Source of the DNA: UBA5272 sp964577625 | GTDB lineage: Bacteria; Patescibacteriota; Minisyncoccia; Phycocordibacterales; UBA5272 | DNA length: 27,336 bases | Direction of reading: 5' to 3' | Assembly (NCBI GenBank): GCA_964577625.1 | Contig: CAZNZP010000002.1 | Span: forward strand, 1-27,336 | Shown: one piece after another, positions 6,818 through 14,800 of the stretch | Layout: every line of letters begins with the position of its first letter | Numbering within the stretch: the stretch's first letter is position 1 | The notes under the pieces: generated by a model | What the model saw: the letters and a program-made list of their open reading frames with translations, nothing else | Told to the model about the DNA's origin: nothing | Database searches by the model: none | Made by a program: the position numbers and the translations under genes

Positions 6818-7129
6818 TTATTCTCTTTCTTTATACTCCCGCTCTATCTCTAAAAATCTTTGTTTAGCGTTGGCAAAAATTTCTTCTTTCGCTTTAGCTA
6901 ATTCTTCAATATAAACCCTCTCCAAATCTTCTTCAGCTATAGATTCATCATAAATGAGCTCTTCTTTTATTTCTCTAGCTTTCCTTTCAAACTCTTGCAT
7001 AGTAGATAATTCTAAAAACTCTAATTTATTATCTAAATCGTGAAGACTAGGCTCTATTTTTCTTGAGACAGAAATTATTTCCTCTAAAATTTCTCTTTCT
7101 TTTGGATTAAAATTTTCTAAATTTATCAT
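6818..7129 (-). CDS. Small charged helical protein, function unknown
   Basis: A 103-residue, acidic, almost entirely helical protein that I do not recognise. It is rich in Glu, Lys, Ile and Leu with heptad-like spacing, suggesting one or two coiled-coil hairpins (about 30-60 and 65-103). There is no membrane segment, signal peptide or cysteine. It follows the 364-residue gene at 7147-8241 by 17 bases and is probably its operon partner. Its stop codon abuts the stop of the convergent ABC-F gene with no intergenic base, so no terminator separates them. Codon use resembles the neighbours, supporting a real gene. Confidence 0.65.
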   Translation of the reverse strand: MINLENFNPKEREILEEIISVSRKIEPSLHDLDNKLEFLELSTMQEFERKAREIKEELIYDESIAEEDLERVYIEELAKAKEEIFANAKQRFLEIEREYKERE

Positions 7130-7146
7130 ATATTTATTAATAATTA

Positions 7147-8241
7147 TTAATGTGCTACTGCATACCGAATACCCGCTTTGAGCGGTACGACAGCAAGAGC
7201 ATTTACAAGACTCAAAGATGCTTCCACTAAATCAGGGATCCCTTCTTCGAGACCAGCTAAAAGTCCATCAAATAATCCCTCCAAAGCTTTTGATGGTTTT
7301 CCGGACCAAAGACCTTTAACTAACCCAATGATCGGAGTTAAGATTATAGCCTTTCCTCCAGTCCAAACTCTTTTTCCTGTATTCAAAAGATCTTCTTTTA
7401 ACTCTTTTTCATATCTTTCAAAAACTGCTTTCATTTTTGGAGACTCAAGTCTTTTTCTCCTATTTTCTAATTGTTCTTGGGTAAATTTATAAGCACGACT
7501 CTCTCTCGCTCTCTCAATTTGCTTTTTAATTTTATCTTCCATCTGTTTAGAATAAGACCTTCTTTTTTGTGAGCTCTTCTGATAACTAATATTCTCATAT
7601 TCCTCATCTGTACTGCTTTCATTTTCTGATTGTTCAAAATTTACTCTTTCATACTTTTCTTCTTCGGAAGAATCCTTTGATTCTTGTGAAAATTGTTGCT
7701 CTTCAGGATATTGGGGTGTTGAGATTTCCATATCACTAAAATCATATTCATCCTTACTTTCTGAGTCTACATCTGGACTTATCACAAATTCATTTTTAGT
7801 TTCTTTAGAAGGTTTTGGATATTTATCACTAAACATAGAAATAACTTTACCTTTAACACTAGTAACTACTTTTTCACCAGCTGAATCTACAGCTTCAAAA
7901 GCTCCGACAGTAGCCTTGTACAATCCTTTGGCTGCTTTAGACACAAAATTAAAACTAATGATTTTTTTAGCTTTCTTTTCTTTTGCTTCCACACTTTCTT
8001 CATTGGAAACTATTTCTGCAGAAGAGTTTTCTTGTTTTAGCTCGTCAATATTTATATAAATATATTCAGGTTCTGCTTCCACTTTAAAAGACTCATTTTT
8101 ATTTACAATATACTTTTCATCTAGAGCTTTTATACTAGCTTCGGACATCTTTCTATTTTCAAATCTTTTTTTTCTATCCTTCAAAGCAGAAACAATCTCC
8201 TTATCTTTGTGAGGATTTGTCTTTGTACCTTTCTTTTCCAT
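7147..8241 (-). CDS. Low-complexity charged protein with a Gly-rich amphipathic C-terminus, unknown
   Basis: A 364-residue protein with no recognised family. The first 40 residues are strongly basic. Residues about 90-140 form a segment with repeated SVKGK/AVDSAGEK-like amphipathic turns. Residues about 145-230 are Ser/Glu/Asp/Tyr-rich and look disordered. About 235-285 is a basic coiled coil (KQIERARESRAYKFTQEQLE region). The last 70 residues are Gly/Leu/Ala-rich with weakly hydrophobic stretches (IILTPIIGLVKGLW, GLFDGLLAGLEEG, LVNALAVVPLKAG) that could be amphipathic helices lying on a membrane or forming an oligomer. No signal peptide is seen. It is first in a two-gene unit with 6818-7129; the promoter is TATAAT at 8257-8262. 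A 104-residue plus-strand frame inside it is a shadow. Confidence 0.7.
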   Translation of the reverse strand: MEKKGTKTNPHKDKEIVSALKDRKKRFENRKMSEASIKALDEKYIVNKNESFKVEAEPEYIYINIDELKQENSSAEIVSNEESVEAKEKKAKKIISFNFVSKAAKGLYKATVGAFEAVDSAGEKVVTSVKGKVISMFSDKYPKPSKETKNEFVISPDVDSESKDEYDFSDMEISTPQYPEEQQFSQESKDSSEEEKYERVNFEQSENESSTDEEYENISYQKSSQKRRSYSKQMEDKIKKQIERARESRAYKFTQEQLENRRKRLESPKMKAVFERYEKELKEDLLNTGKRVWTGGKAIILTPIIGLVKGLWSGKPSKALEGLFDGLLAGLEEGIPDLVEASLSLVNALAVVPLKAGIRYAVAH

Positions 8242-8244
8242 AAT

Positions 8245-8262
8245 TATAATACTTATATTATA
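8245..8262. repeat. Inverted repeat overlapping the -10 box of the 364-residue gene
   Basis: TATAATA and TATTATA arms (8245-8251 and 8256-8262) around a 4-base loop, between the start codon at 8241 and upstream sequence. The minus-strand -10 box TATAAT (8257-8262) is inside the outer arm. In such A+T-rich DNA a 7-bp repeat may be chance. Confidence 0.4.
8257..8262 (-). promoter_or_regulatory. -10 box of the 364-residue gene
   Basis: A perfect TATAAT on the minus strand without the TG extension. The predicted start is near 8250, giving a leader of about 9 bases before the ATG at 8241. Confidence 0.45.
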
Positions 8263-8436
8263 CCTTAAAATTTAACCTCTTTTTCCTCTATCAAATACTT
8301 TAAAAGTGTGTTATTATTATAAACAAGTAAGTTCGCTCTCACTAATCTCAAAAAAATTATCTCTCCAAAAGTTTTAGTTTGATGTGTCTAGGAAAAGTTG
8401 TGCTTACGGGTTTATAAAAAATAAAAGAAAAAATAA

Positions 8437-8721
8437 ATGCAAGAAAATAAATTATATGTTGGTGGCATTCCTTATGCTTCAACAAAAGAAGATTTAAGAA
8501 AACATTTTGAAGCTGCTGGTGAAGTCAAAGATGCTGTGATTATCATGGATAAAATGACTAACCGCTCAAAAGGATTTGGTTTCGTAGAAATGACAAATTC
8601 TGCTGACGCTGAAAAAGCAATTTCAATGTTCCATGGTAAAGAATTTATGGGAAGAGAATTGACCGTAAATCTCGCTAGACCAATGGAGGCTAGAGAAGAA
8701 AGACCAAGAAGAAATTTCTAA
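8437..8721 (+). CDS. RRM-domain RNA-binding protein
   Basis: A 94-residue protein made of a single RNA recognition motif. Seen: RNP2 LYVGGI at 6-11, the helix with KEDLRKHFEAAGEV, and RNP1 KGFGFVEM with the two aromatic residues that stack on RNA bases, then LTVNLARP and a short Arg-rich tail. It resembles the glycine-rich/Rbp-type small RRM proteins of cyanobacteria and other bacteria, often cold- or stress-linked RNA chaperones. It stands alone, with a strong terminator behind it. The 195 bases upstream (8242-8436) hold the divergent promoter of the neighbouring gene, a TATTATTATAAAC stretch near 8311-8323 that could start a leader of about 110 bases, and TATAAA at 8413-8418; I cannot choose between them and see no known riboswitch. 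An A-rich stretch precedes the ATG. Confidence 0.93.
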   Translation: MQENKLYVGGIPYASTKEDLRKHFEAAGEVKDAVIIMDKMTNRSKGFGFVEMTNSADAEKAISMFHGKEFMGRELTVNLARPMEAREERPRRNF

Positions 8722-8732
8722 TCTAAAATCTT

Positions 8733-8772
8733 CAATATAAAAACTCTGTATCGCTACAGAGTTTTTATATTG
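8733..8772. terminator. Bidirectional hairpin terminator
   Basis: An 18-bp perfect stem (8733-8750 and 8755-8772) with loop TCGC; the core is ACTCTGTA/TACAGAGT with A-rich and T-rich outer parts. It ends the RRM gene on the plus strand and the gene at 8791-9345 on the minus strand. Confidence 0.88.
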
Positions 8773-8790
8773 TTATAAACAAAATGAATA

Positions 8791-9345
8791 CTACCAACCT
8801 TCATTAAAATCTTCAACAGGTTCTGGTTGTTGCTCAACTTTTCTTTTCTCAACATGAGATTCTACTTTTTCTTTTAATTTATTTCTTTCAGTCTTAATTT
8901 CCTCCAAACGAGAATCTATATGTTTTAATTTTTCTTCAGCTTTTTTTAAAGTAGCAGTTTTATCAAATTTAGGACTTTCTATCCACTCAAAATTCTCACC
9001 CCTTGCTCCTCCAGAGGATATTCTATCTCCACCAGCAATATCCAACAAAACACTGTTTCTACGATCTAACAAAGAATCAATTTTTTCTGGATTTTTTTCT
9101 TTTTGCAATTCTTCATCAATTTCTTGAATCGTGTTCTTAAAAATTAATAAACTTTTTTCTTCATTATTTAGTTTTAAAAGTTCAGAATTTAATCTTTCAT
9201 TACGTGCTGAAAATTTATTTTCTTCACTTTTAATCAAGTATTTTTCATCTCCTTCCTTTAAATTTTCAGGGTCAGAATATTTATTAAAAAATTTTTGTAT
9301 TCCTTTTTTAGCCTTTTCGAAATTTGAAACCTTTTCTTGGGACAT
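8791..9345 (-). CDS. Coiled-coil protein, function unknown
   Basis: A 184-residue charged protein that I do not recognise. Predicted coiled coils lie at about 45-105 (LNSELLKLNNEEKSLL region to LLDRRNSVLL) and 128-170 (LKKAEEKLKHIDSRLEEIK region), separated by a Gly-rich turn (GGDRISSGGARGENFEW). The C-terminus is Pro/Glu-rich and ends in Trp followed by TAG. There is no signal peptide or membrane helix. It lies downstream of rnc with a 91-base gap and probably has its own promoter (minus strand TAATAT near 9377-9382, low confidence). Its composition resembles the other unknown charged proteins of this window, but I see no clear sequence homology to them. Confidence 0.65.
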   Translation of the reverse strand: MSQEKVSNFEKAKKGIQKFFNKYSDPENLKEGDEKYLIKSEENKFSARNERLNSELLKLNNEEKSLLIFKNTIQEIDEELQKEKNPEKIDSLLDRRNSVLLDIAGGDRISSGGARGENFEWIESPKFDKTATLKKAEEKLKHIDSRLEEIKTERNKLKEKVESHVEKRKVEQQPEPVEDFNEGW

Positions 9346-9436
9346 ATTTTTATAAAATTAATTGATATATCTAAATATTACCCTATTAACAAAAACACTC
9401 AATCTTTACAAAAGAGATAAAATATCTTTAAATATT

Positions 9437-10183
9437 TTATTTTTCCCAGCCTTTTTTCTGAATAGCAACTTTGGCAGCATGAGTCTCAGCTTCTTGTTTA
9501 CTTCTACCTTCCCCTTCGGCAATTTTTTCTTCTCCGAAATATATTCCTACCACAAACTTTTTATCATGATCTGGACCAGATTCAGAAAGTACCTTGTAAC
9601 TTGGAGTAATAGATAAAATATCTTGCGATTTTTCTTGGACGACACTTTTTGCATCTTTATATTTACCCTCTTCTACTACTTCATCAGTGTGAGTAAGTAA
9701 AGTTCTTTCTACAAACTCTCGTGCAAATTCATATCCTTTGTCTAAAAAGATTGCGCCCAAAAAAGCTTCATAAGTGTCCGCTAAAATAGAAAGTCGCGCT
9801 TTACCAAAATCTTTACTTTCTCCTTTAGATAAAAACAGATAATTATTAAAACCTAGTTCTTTGGCTACACTTCCAATAGATTTGGTATTTACGAGAGCTG
9901 CCCGATAAGAAGTGAGTTCTCCTTCTGCTAAATCTGTAAACTTATGATAAAGATAATTGGTAGAGACTAATTCCAAAACCGCATCTCCTAAAAACTCCAA
10001 TCTCTCATTGTGCCCCAATTTTAAATTACTATTTTCATTGATATAAGATCTATGAATAAAAGCTTGGATAAGTAAATTTTTATTCTCAAAATTAATACCC
10101 AAATCTTTTTCTAATTTAGGAAAATCTCTATCTTTTTCTTCGTTTTTATTATTACCATTTTTAATCACTTTCTTATTTGCCAT
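9437..10183 (-). CDS. rnc: Ribonuclease III
   Basis: RNase III cleaves double-stranded RNA in rRNA precursors and mRNA. From the ATG at 10183 it has 248 residues: the signature NERLEFLGDAVLEL with Glu63 and Asp67, then the second metal site DTYEAFLGAIF with Asp136 and Glu139, and a C-terminal dsRNA-binding domain (about 175-245) ending in GEGRSKQEAETHAAKVAIQ. All catalytic acids are present. A longer TTG start at 10195 is possible, but the ATG is preceded by GGAG at 6 bases distance, one of two Shine-Dalgarno-like sites in the window, and the first 20 residues are poorly conserved anyway. It overlaps the end of the NusB-Nudix gene by 11 bases, implying translational coupling. An RNA-processing pair is a sensible operon. 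Confidence 0.96.
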   Translation of the reverse strand: MANKKVIKNGNNKNEEKDRDFPKLEKDLGINFENKNLLIQAFIHRSYINENSNLKLGHNERLEFLGDAVLELVSTNYLYHKFTDLAEGELTSYRAALVNTKSIGSVAKELGFNNYLFLSKGESKDFGKARLSILADTYEAFLGAIFLDKGYEFAREFVERTLLTHTDEVVEEGKYKDAKSVVQEKSQDILSITPSYKVLSESGPDHDKKFVVGIYFGEEKIAEGEGRSKQEAETHAAKVAIQKKGWEK

Positions 10184-11102
10184 AATTTTCTCCAATTTTT
10201 TCTATACCGAGAGCAATAATTGGTTTGATATCGTCGTAAATTTTCAATTCTTCAATTTGATCCAAAGCAAACCATTTCGCTTCTACTAAACCAGTATTTT
10301 CTTCTTCTAATTTAAGCGGTTCATGTTTGCCTTCCGCTAAAAAGTAATGAACATGTTTTTTGACTTTTTCTGAAGGAAGCATTTGACCTTCTTCATCCAA
10401 TTCTTCTTTATTTTTCGCATTAGCAATATAAGTATTTTCTTGGAGTTTGTCTTTGATTACCACATTAATACCGATCTCTTCTTTAATTTTCCTCAAAGCT
10501 CCGACTCGTATATCTTCATCTTCTAAAAGCTTACCTTTTGGTAAAGTCCAGAATTTAAAAATATCTTTTACAAAAGCTATAAAGATTTTCTCTTCAAAAA
10601 CTGAATAAACCAATCCTCCAGCTAAATTTATAGTCTCAAGATTAGTTTTTTTTTGGCTAATCTCCTCTTTTCTTGGTTCGCCCATTTCTTTATAAATTGT
10701 CCCCAATACTCCGTTCACGAATTTGTGTGAAGTGGCGCTACTATAATTTTTAGCAAGCTCAATAGCTTCATCTATAGCTACTTTTGGTGGAACTTCTTCA
10801 CTATTAAAAAGAAGCTCAGCCAAGCCAAGACGAAGAATATTTCTATCCATCACATTTATTTTTTCTAAAGGCCACTCTGGAGCCGCTCGAGAAATAATAT
10901 CATCCAATGTTGCTATTCTTTCTTGAATGGTAGTGAGAAGATTTAAAATGAAACCATCGTCACTAGCGGAAGCAAATTCTTCCGTCTCTTTTTCTATTTT
11001 CTTTTCCAAGCTTTCTCTATCTAAATTTAAATTATCGTTAGCATCAAGCTCAAAAAGAATCTGAAGAGCAATACCTCTAGCCAAATGTCTATTTATACTC
11101 AT
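10173..11102 (-). CDS. nusB: NusB-Nudix hydrolase fusion protein
   Basis: A 309-residue fusion. Residues about 1-140 are NusB, the antitermination and rRNA-transcription factor that binds boxA RNA with NusE/S10: LARGIALQILFELD, INVMDRNILRLGLAELLF and PPKVAIDEAIELAKNYSS followed by KFVNGVLG are all typical. Residues about 155-305 are a Nudix domain: GGLVYSVF, FWTLPKGKLLEDED and a Nudix box from Gly190 to Gly211. The box fits G-x5-E-x7-R-E-U-x-E-E-x-G-U except that the Glu after Arg204 is Lys205; Glu208 and Glu209 are kept. That Glu is a metal ligand in MutT-type enzymes, so activity may be reduced or altered. It lies upstream of rnc with an 11-base overlap and is transcribed from 11124-11132. 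NusB and the Nudix fold are both clear; why they are joined is unknown. Confidence 0.93.
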   Translation of the reverse strand: MSINRHLARGIALQILFELDANDNLNLDRESLEKKIEKETEEFASASDDGFILNLLTTIQERIATLDDIISRAAPEWPLEKINVMDRNILRLGLAELLFNSEEVPPKVAIDEAIELAKNYSSATSHKFVNGVLGTIYKEMGEPRKEEISQKKTNLETINLAGGLVYSVFEEKIFIAFVKDIFKFWTLPKGKLLEDEDIRVGALRKIKEEIGINVVIKDKLQENTYIANAKNKEELDEEGQMLPSEKVKKHVHYFLAEGKHEPLKLEEENTGLVEAKWFALDQIEELKIYDDIKPIIALGIEKIGENYGK

Positions 11103-11123
11103 ATTTTTATTTTTACTAATTAA

Positions 11124-11132
11124 AGTATATCA
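11124..11132 (-). promoter_or_regulatory. Extended -10 promoter of nusB-rnc
   Basis: TGA-TATACT on the minus strand, directly after the terminator that ends rpmF. The predicted start is near 11117, giving a leader of about 15 bases before the ATG at 11102. Confidence 0.55.
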
Positions 11133-11134
11133 TA

Positions 11135-11165
11135 GAAAATCCCGCATTTTTTATGCGGGATTTTC
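11135..11165 (-). terminator. Terminator of rpmF
   Basis: A 13-bp perfect stem (11135-11147 and 11153-11165) with a five-base A or T loop and core CCCGCAT/ATGCGGG. It begins 6 bases after the rpmF stop and separates rpmF from the nusB-rnc unit. There is no long T-run, only TTTTC. Confidence 0.8.
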
Positions 11166-11171
11166 GTCGCT

Positions 11172-11357
11172 TTAAGCTGTTTTCGCTTTGACCTTTCTCA
11201 CCATTCTTCCTTTATACATTCCACAAGCATCGCAAGCTGTGTGAGAATGAATCATTGCTCCACAATTCGCACAAGCTTGAAGATTCGCTTTCTTTAAAGC
11301 GTGATGACTTCTTCTGTTTGCTGTGTGAGCTCTTGTATGTCTCATTCTTACTACCAT
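11172..11357 (-). CDS. rpmF: Ribosomal protein bL32
   Basis: A 61-residue basic protein of the large ribosomal subunit. Seen: the basic N-terminus RMRHTRAHTANRRSHHALKK (family kkk.S..r...RRaH..l), then a zinc ribbon with CANC, HSHTACDAC (two CxxC pairs) and a GMYKGRMV ending typical of L32 (CG.YrGr.V). This is the four-cysteine, zinc-binding form. Its own promoter (11382-11390) and terminator (11135-11165) make it a one-gene transcript, although it sits next to nusB-rnc. Confidence 0.95.
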   Translation of the reverse strand: MVVRMRHTRAHTANRRSHHALKKANLQACANCGAMIHSHTACDACGMYKGRMVRKVKAKTA

Positions 11358-11381
11358 AATTTTTATTATTTATTGCTTGAA

Positions 11382-11390
11382 ATAATAACA
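11382..11390 (-). promoter_or_regulatory. Extended -10 promoter of rpmF
   Basis: TGT-TATTAT on the minus strand; the predicted start is near 11375, giving a leader of about 18 bases. Confidence 0.5.
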
Positions 11391-11417
11391 TTTTTAATCT
11401 CTTTTTGCAAATTAAAT

Positions 11418-11441
11418 AAAGTCGCCATGATTAGCGACTTT
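11418..11441. terminator. Hairpin terminator
   Basis: AAAGTCGC (11418-11425) pairs with GCGACTTT (11434-11441) around an 8-base loop. It lies directly after the stop of the Cys-rich gene (-), with an A/T-rich tail. Confidence 0.65.
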
Positions 11442-11443
11442 GA

Positions 11444-11653
11444 TTACAATTTAATACCTTCAGCTTTTAAAAAAGCTTGGAACTCGGGGTCGGTACTTAA
11501 ATCTTCATCCCTATGAGTTCTACAAGTAGGATGATCACAAGTACAAGGTTTTCCATAGCAAGAATGTTCAAAACCTGGACGAGTCTGAGCACATTCTAAA
11601 CAAACTACCTTTCCTTTGATTTCCACAAACTTATCTTCTTCCCAAAAGTACAT
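11444..11653 (-). CDS. Small Cys/His-rich, probably zinc-binding protein, unknown
   Basis: A 69-residue protein with no family that I recognise. Six cysteines are arranged as CLEC (18-21), Cys32, CTC (37-39) and Cys44, with His30, His41 and His47 between and after them. This spacing suggests one or two zinc sites, as in small zinc ribbons. The N-terminus is aromatic and acidic (MYFWEEDKFVEI) and the C-terminus is a short acidic helix. Unlike almost every gene here it has both a strong promoter (TTGACA, 17 bases, TAGAAT at 11695-11723) and a purine-rich AAGGGAG before its ATG, so it is probably well expressed. It is bounded by a terminator, so it is monocistronic. Divergent to dnaE. Confidence 0.75.
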   Translation of the reverse strand: MYFWEEDKFVEIKGKVVCLECAQTRPGFEHSCYGKPCTCDHPTCRTHRDEDLSTDPEFQAFLKAEGIKL

Positions 11654-11694
11654 AACTCCCTTTCTTTTAATGGTTAAACTTAAATTCCAAGACT

Positions 11695-11723
11695 ATTCTA
11701 GACAGATATATCCCATTTGTCAA
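11695..11723 (-). promoter_or_regulatory. Strong sigma-70 type promoter (TTGACA-17-TAGAAT)
   Basis: The minus strand reads TTGACA (11718-11723), a 17-base spacer, then TAGAAT (11695-11700). It is the best -35/-10 pair in the window. The predicted start is near 11688, giving a leader of about 35 bases before the Cys-rich gene. Confidence 0.75.
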
Positions 11724-11744
11724 ACCTAGATTTTTTATTTTCTC

Positions 11745-11753
11745 TGATAATAT
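11745..11753 (+). promoter_or_regulatory. Possible extended -10 promoter of dnaE
   Basis: TGA-TAATAT on the plus strand. The predicted start is near 11760, giving a leader of about 59 bases. No clear -35 box is visible. Confidence 0.35.
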
Positions 11754-11818
11754 AGATTTATCTTTAAAACTATTTTGATTTAAAGTATTCAATTAATTTG
11801 GATTCAAACTTTAACTTT

Positions 11819-14800
11819 ATGCAAGAAGAAAAACCTTCAAATGAAATAGCTGCGTCAAAAGAGATTCCTTTTATTCATCTTCGTACTCACTCCCATTATT
11901 CTATTCTCAAATCTCTTCCGCAAATCAAACAACTCGTAGCCAAGACTAAAGAGTATAGTATGCCGTTTTTAGCTTTGACGGATTACAATAATATGTATGG
12001 CGCTATTGAGTTTTATAAAGAATGCCAAGCGAAAGAAATTAAACCAATTATCGGAGCTGAAGTTGACTATCGTAGCGAAAATAATCCTAAGAAAAAATAT
12101 AAACTTGTCTTTTTAGCAAAAAATGATGAGGGATATAAGTCTTTATTAAAATTAGTCTCTATTGCTAACTTGAAAGATCAAAAAGATCCGCATATTAATT
12201 TTAAAATTTTAAAAGAAAAATTTAATGAAGATTCTGGATTAATTATTTTATCTGCTGGAGGTGATGGGGAGATAGCTGATTTTCTGATTAAAGAAAATTT
12301 TGATAAAGCAAAAAAATATTTAGAAAAGTTTGAAGAGATTTTTGGTAAAAATAGTTTCTATTTAGAAATAGTTCCTCAGACTTATTTCAATTTTGCAAAA
12401 GAGTTGCAAATTAATACTATTAAATTCGCAAAAGAAGTTTTGAATGATGAGAAAAGATTAATTGCTACTCAAAATTCTCACTATTTGAGTGAATACGATA
12501 AACCGGCTCAAAGAGTGCTTTTCAATATTCATGGAGAACTAGAGGATGATGAACTTTATAAATATAAATTCGCTCAAGATGACTTTTCATTTTGGGACAC
12601 AGAAAAAGCTAAACAAGTTTTTGGAAAAATAAATAAAGAACATGATATAAATTTAATTCAAAATACTTATGATTTGGCTGATATTTTAAATTGTAAAATT
12701 GAGCTTGGAGAATGGCATTTTCCAAATATTGCGAGAGATTATAAGAAAGAGTTGGATGCTGGAAAGACTTTAGATGATGTTTTGAGAGATATTGCTATAG
12801 AAGGTTTAGATAAAAGAAAAATAGAAGAAAGTAGAAGGGAGGAAGTCATAGAAAGACTTGACTATGAATTGGAAATTATTAAAACCAAAGGTTATGCGCC
12901 GTATTTCTTGGTGGTGTATGACATGCTCAAATATGCGGCAGACAATGGAATACTTACCAATATTAGAGGGTCAGTGGCTGGATCTATGACCACCTATCTT
13001 TTACAGATTACTAAATCTGACCCTCTTATTTACCAAATCCCCTTTGAGAGATTTTTGAATCCCGAAAGACCCTCTGCTCCGGATATTGATATGGACTATG
13101 CTGATGACAGAAGAGATGAAATGATTAATTATGTTCGTAATAAATATGGAGAGCAAAATGTAGCCCAGATTGGAACTTTTGGTACTATGCTCGCTAGAGG
13201 TGCTGTGAAAGATGTGGCTAGAGCCATGAAATACCCATATTCTTTAGGAGATAGAATCTCTAAACTTATTCCAATGCCAAGACAAGGTTTCCCAGTATTT
13301 ATTGATACAGCTCTGGAAGAAGTGGAGGATCTCAAAAATATGTATAACACCGATCGTGAAGTGCAGACTATTATAGATATGGCGAGAAAAGTGGAAGGAC
13401 TAGTGAGACATATTGGAGTCCATGCAGCTGGAGTAGTGATTGGACCAGAAGCAATTGAAACTTATTCCCCTATTCAATGGGATCCGAAAGGTGAAGGTAA
13501 AATTATTACCCAGTATGACATGCACTCAGTGGATGAAAATAATGCTGGACTTTTAAAGTTTGACTTCCTTGGAATTAGAAACCTCACCATTTTAAAAACT
13601 GCCATCAATTTAGCCAAAGAAAGATATGGTGTAGATATAGACATAGAAGAAATTGATTTGGAAGATAAAAAAACTTTTGAAATTTTAACTCGTGGAGAAA
13701 CTATGGGACTATTTCAATTAAACGGTTCGGGAATGACAAAGTTTTTGAAAGATCTAAAACCAACAAGTATTTTTGACATTAACGCTATGGTGGCTCTTTA
13801 TCGTCCAGGACCGATTGATAACATCCCTGTCTATATTGAAAGAAAACATAATCCAAAATTAGTTTCTTATTTATATGATGATGAAAATCTAAAAGAAATT
13901 CTAGAAAAAAGTTTTGGGGTGCTCGTGTATCAAGACGACCTTCTTTTGATGGCCATTAAAATCGCTGGATATTCTTGGGGTGAAGCAGACAAATTCCGTA
14001 AAGCTGTCGGTAAAAAGATTCCAGAAGAAATGCAGAAACAAAAAGATAAATTTATTAATGGTTGTGTAGAACATTCTGGCTGGCCACTCAAAAAAGCAGA
14101 AGAGCTTTGGCACTGGATAGAGCCGTTTGCAGCTTATGGATTTAATAAAGCTCACTCTGTTTCTTATGGAAGAGTGGCTTATCAGACGGCTTTTATGAAA
14201 GCTAATTATCCAGTTGCCTTTATGACCGCGATCCTCACTGAGGAATCTGGAGATATAGATAAAATTTCAGAAATTGTAAATGAGGCAGAAAGAATGGGTA
14301 TTAATGTTTTACCTCCAGATGTAAATCATTCTATTGGAGGATTCTCTATCACTGAAGACACTAAAAATAAAAAACACGATGAAGCTATTCGTTTTGGTTT
14401 ATATACTATTAAAAATATGGGTGTTGCAATTGCGGACGCTATAATTGAAGAAAGAGAAAAAAGAGGCCCGTATAAAAATCTAGAAGATTTTGTAAATCGT
14501 ATTAACCATAAAGACTTAAATAGAAAATCTTTGGAAGCGCTTATCAAATGTGGAGCGATGGATGATTTTGGAGAAAGAAATCAACTTCTCTTTAATGTAG
14601 ACGATTTATTGGAGTATCATAAAAAGCATATTAAAGACAATAAAGAACAAGATAGTCTTTTCAGTTTTTTTGATAATTCTAGTTCTTCAAGCTTCACTTT
14701 AAAAGAATGTGCTCCAGCGAATCAAAGTGAAAAGCTTCAATGGGAGAAAGAGTTGCTTGGATCTTATATCTCCGGCTCACCTTTGGATAAATGGAAAGAC

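Noticed and set aside
9415..9428. Hairpin after rnc (AGATA/TATCT) as a terminator
   Set aside because: Only five A/T-rich pairs with a two-base loop; too weak to call.
10184..10195. Longer rnc start at TTG 10195
   Set aside because: The ATG at 10183 has a GGAG at proper spacing, and the TTG would place that GGAG inside the gene.
11798..11818. Longer dnaE start at TTG 11798
   Set aside because: An ATG seven codons later is available and no ribosome-binding site supports the TTG.
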